DNA from: CAZKYP01 sp964556885
Lineage (GTDB): Bacteria > Planctomycetota > Phycisphaerae > Sedimentisphaerales > Anaerobacaceae
NCBI GenBank assembly: GCA_964556885.1
Contig: CAZKYP010000208.1
Location: forward strand, 1 to 5,738
Reading direction: 5' to 3'
DNA: 5,738 bases
Under the pieces are notes generated by a model. The model was not told where the DNA came from, ran no database searches, and saw nothing but the letters and a program-made list of their open reading frames with translations. Below, one piece after another: positions 5,705-5,738 of the stretch; positions within the stretch are counted from its first letter, which is position 1, and each line of letters begins with the position of its first letter. The position numbers and the translations under genes are program-made.

Positions 5705-5738
5705 ATGAAAAAATTTATGACATTTCGTTTAGTAATAA
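5705..5738 (+). CDS. start of a further gene (truncated by window end)
   Basis: ATG 5705 is preceded by a strong AAGGAG at 5692-5697 with 7-base spacing. Only eleven codons are present (MKKFMTFRLVI), a basic start turning hydrophobic, compatible with a signal peptide. It follows the previous gene after 81 A+T-rich bases in which I see no clear terminator, so the two could be cotranscribed. The product is unknown. Confidence 0.65.
   Translation, partial: MKKFMTFRLVI

Overview
The window (about half G+C) carries a two-gene BlaI/BlaR1-type regulatory operon flanked by fragments of unrelated membrane-associated genes. A BlaI repressor next to an M56 metalloprotease with an oversized, non-penicillin-binding ectodomain, and a downstream exported protein with a PEP-CTERM-like segment, suggest a Planctomycetes-type Gram-negative bacterium, perhaps Phycisphaerae. 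This is an inference from gene style and was not tested by phylogeny.

Layout. Bases 3-182 are the 3' end of a membrane protein gene. A weak small reading frame follows (148-321), then a clear intrinsic terminator (340-372). Bases 436-482 form a compact regulatory unit: a sigma70-like promoter with one BlaI-type dyad in its spacer and a second across the presumed transcription start and Shine-Dalgarno sequence. The repressor gene (494-868) and the 1217-residue sensor-protease gene (871-4524) follow, two bases apart. After the sensor gene come a pair of nested inverted repeats, an intrinsic terminator (4593-4625) and a stretch with several dyads. Next is a gene for an exported/membrane protein of unknown function (4799-5623). 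The first codons of another gene start at 5705 with a strong Shine-Dalgarno sequence.

How it may work. In the known BlaR1/MecR1 systems an extracytoplasmic sensor activates a cytoplasmic zinc protease, which leads to loss of the BlaI repressor and derepression. Here the membrane segments, the HELAH zinc site and the repressor are conserved. The beta-lactam sensor is replaced by about 836 residues: a leucine/aromatic heptad coiled coil, a Met-Pro-rich linker and two DUF4097-like beta-solenoid units with rungs of about 18 residues. The signal must therefore be something other than a covalently bound beta-lactam. A cell-envelope ligand, cation or mechanical cue is possible but unproven. The operon appears autoregulated. 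No obvious effector gene lies in it, so regulated targets are probably elsewhere in the genome.
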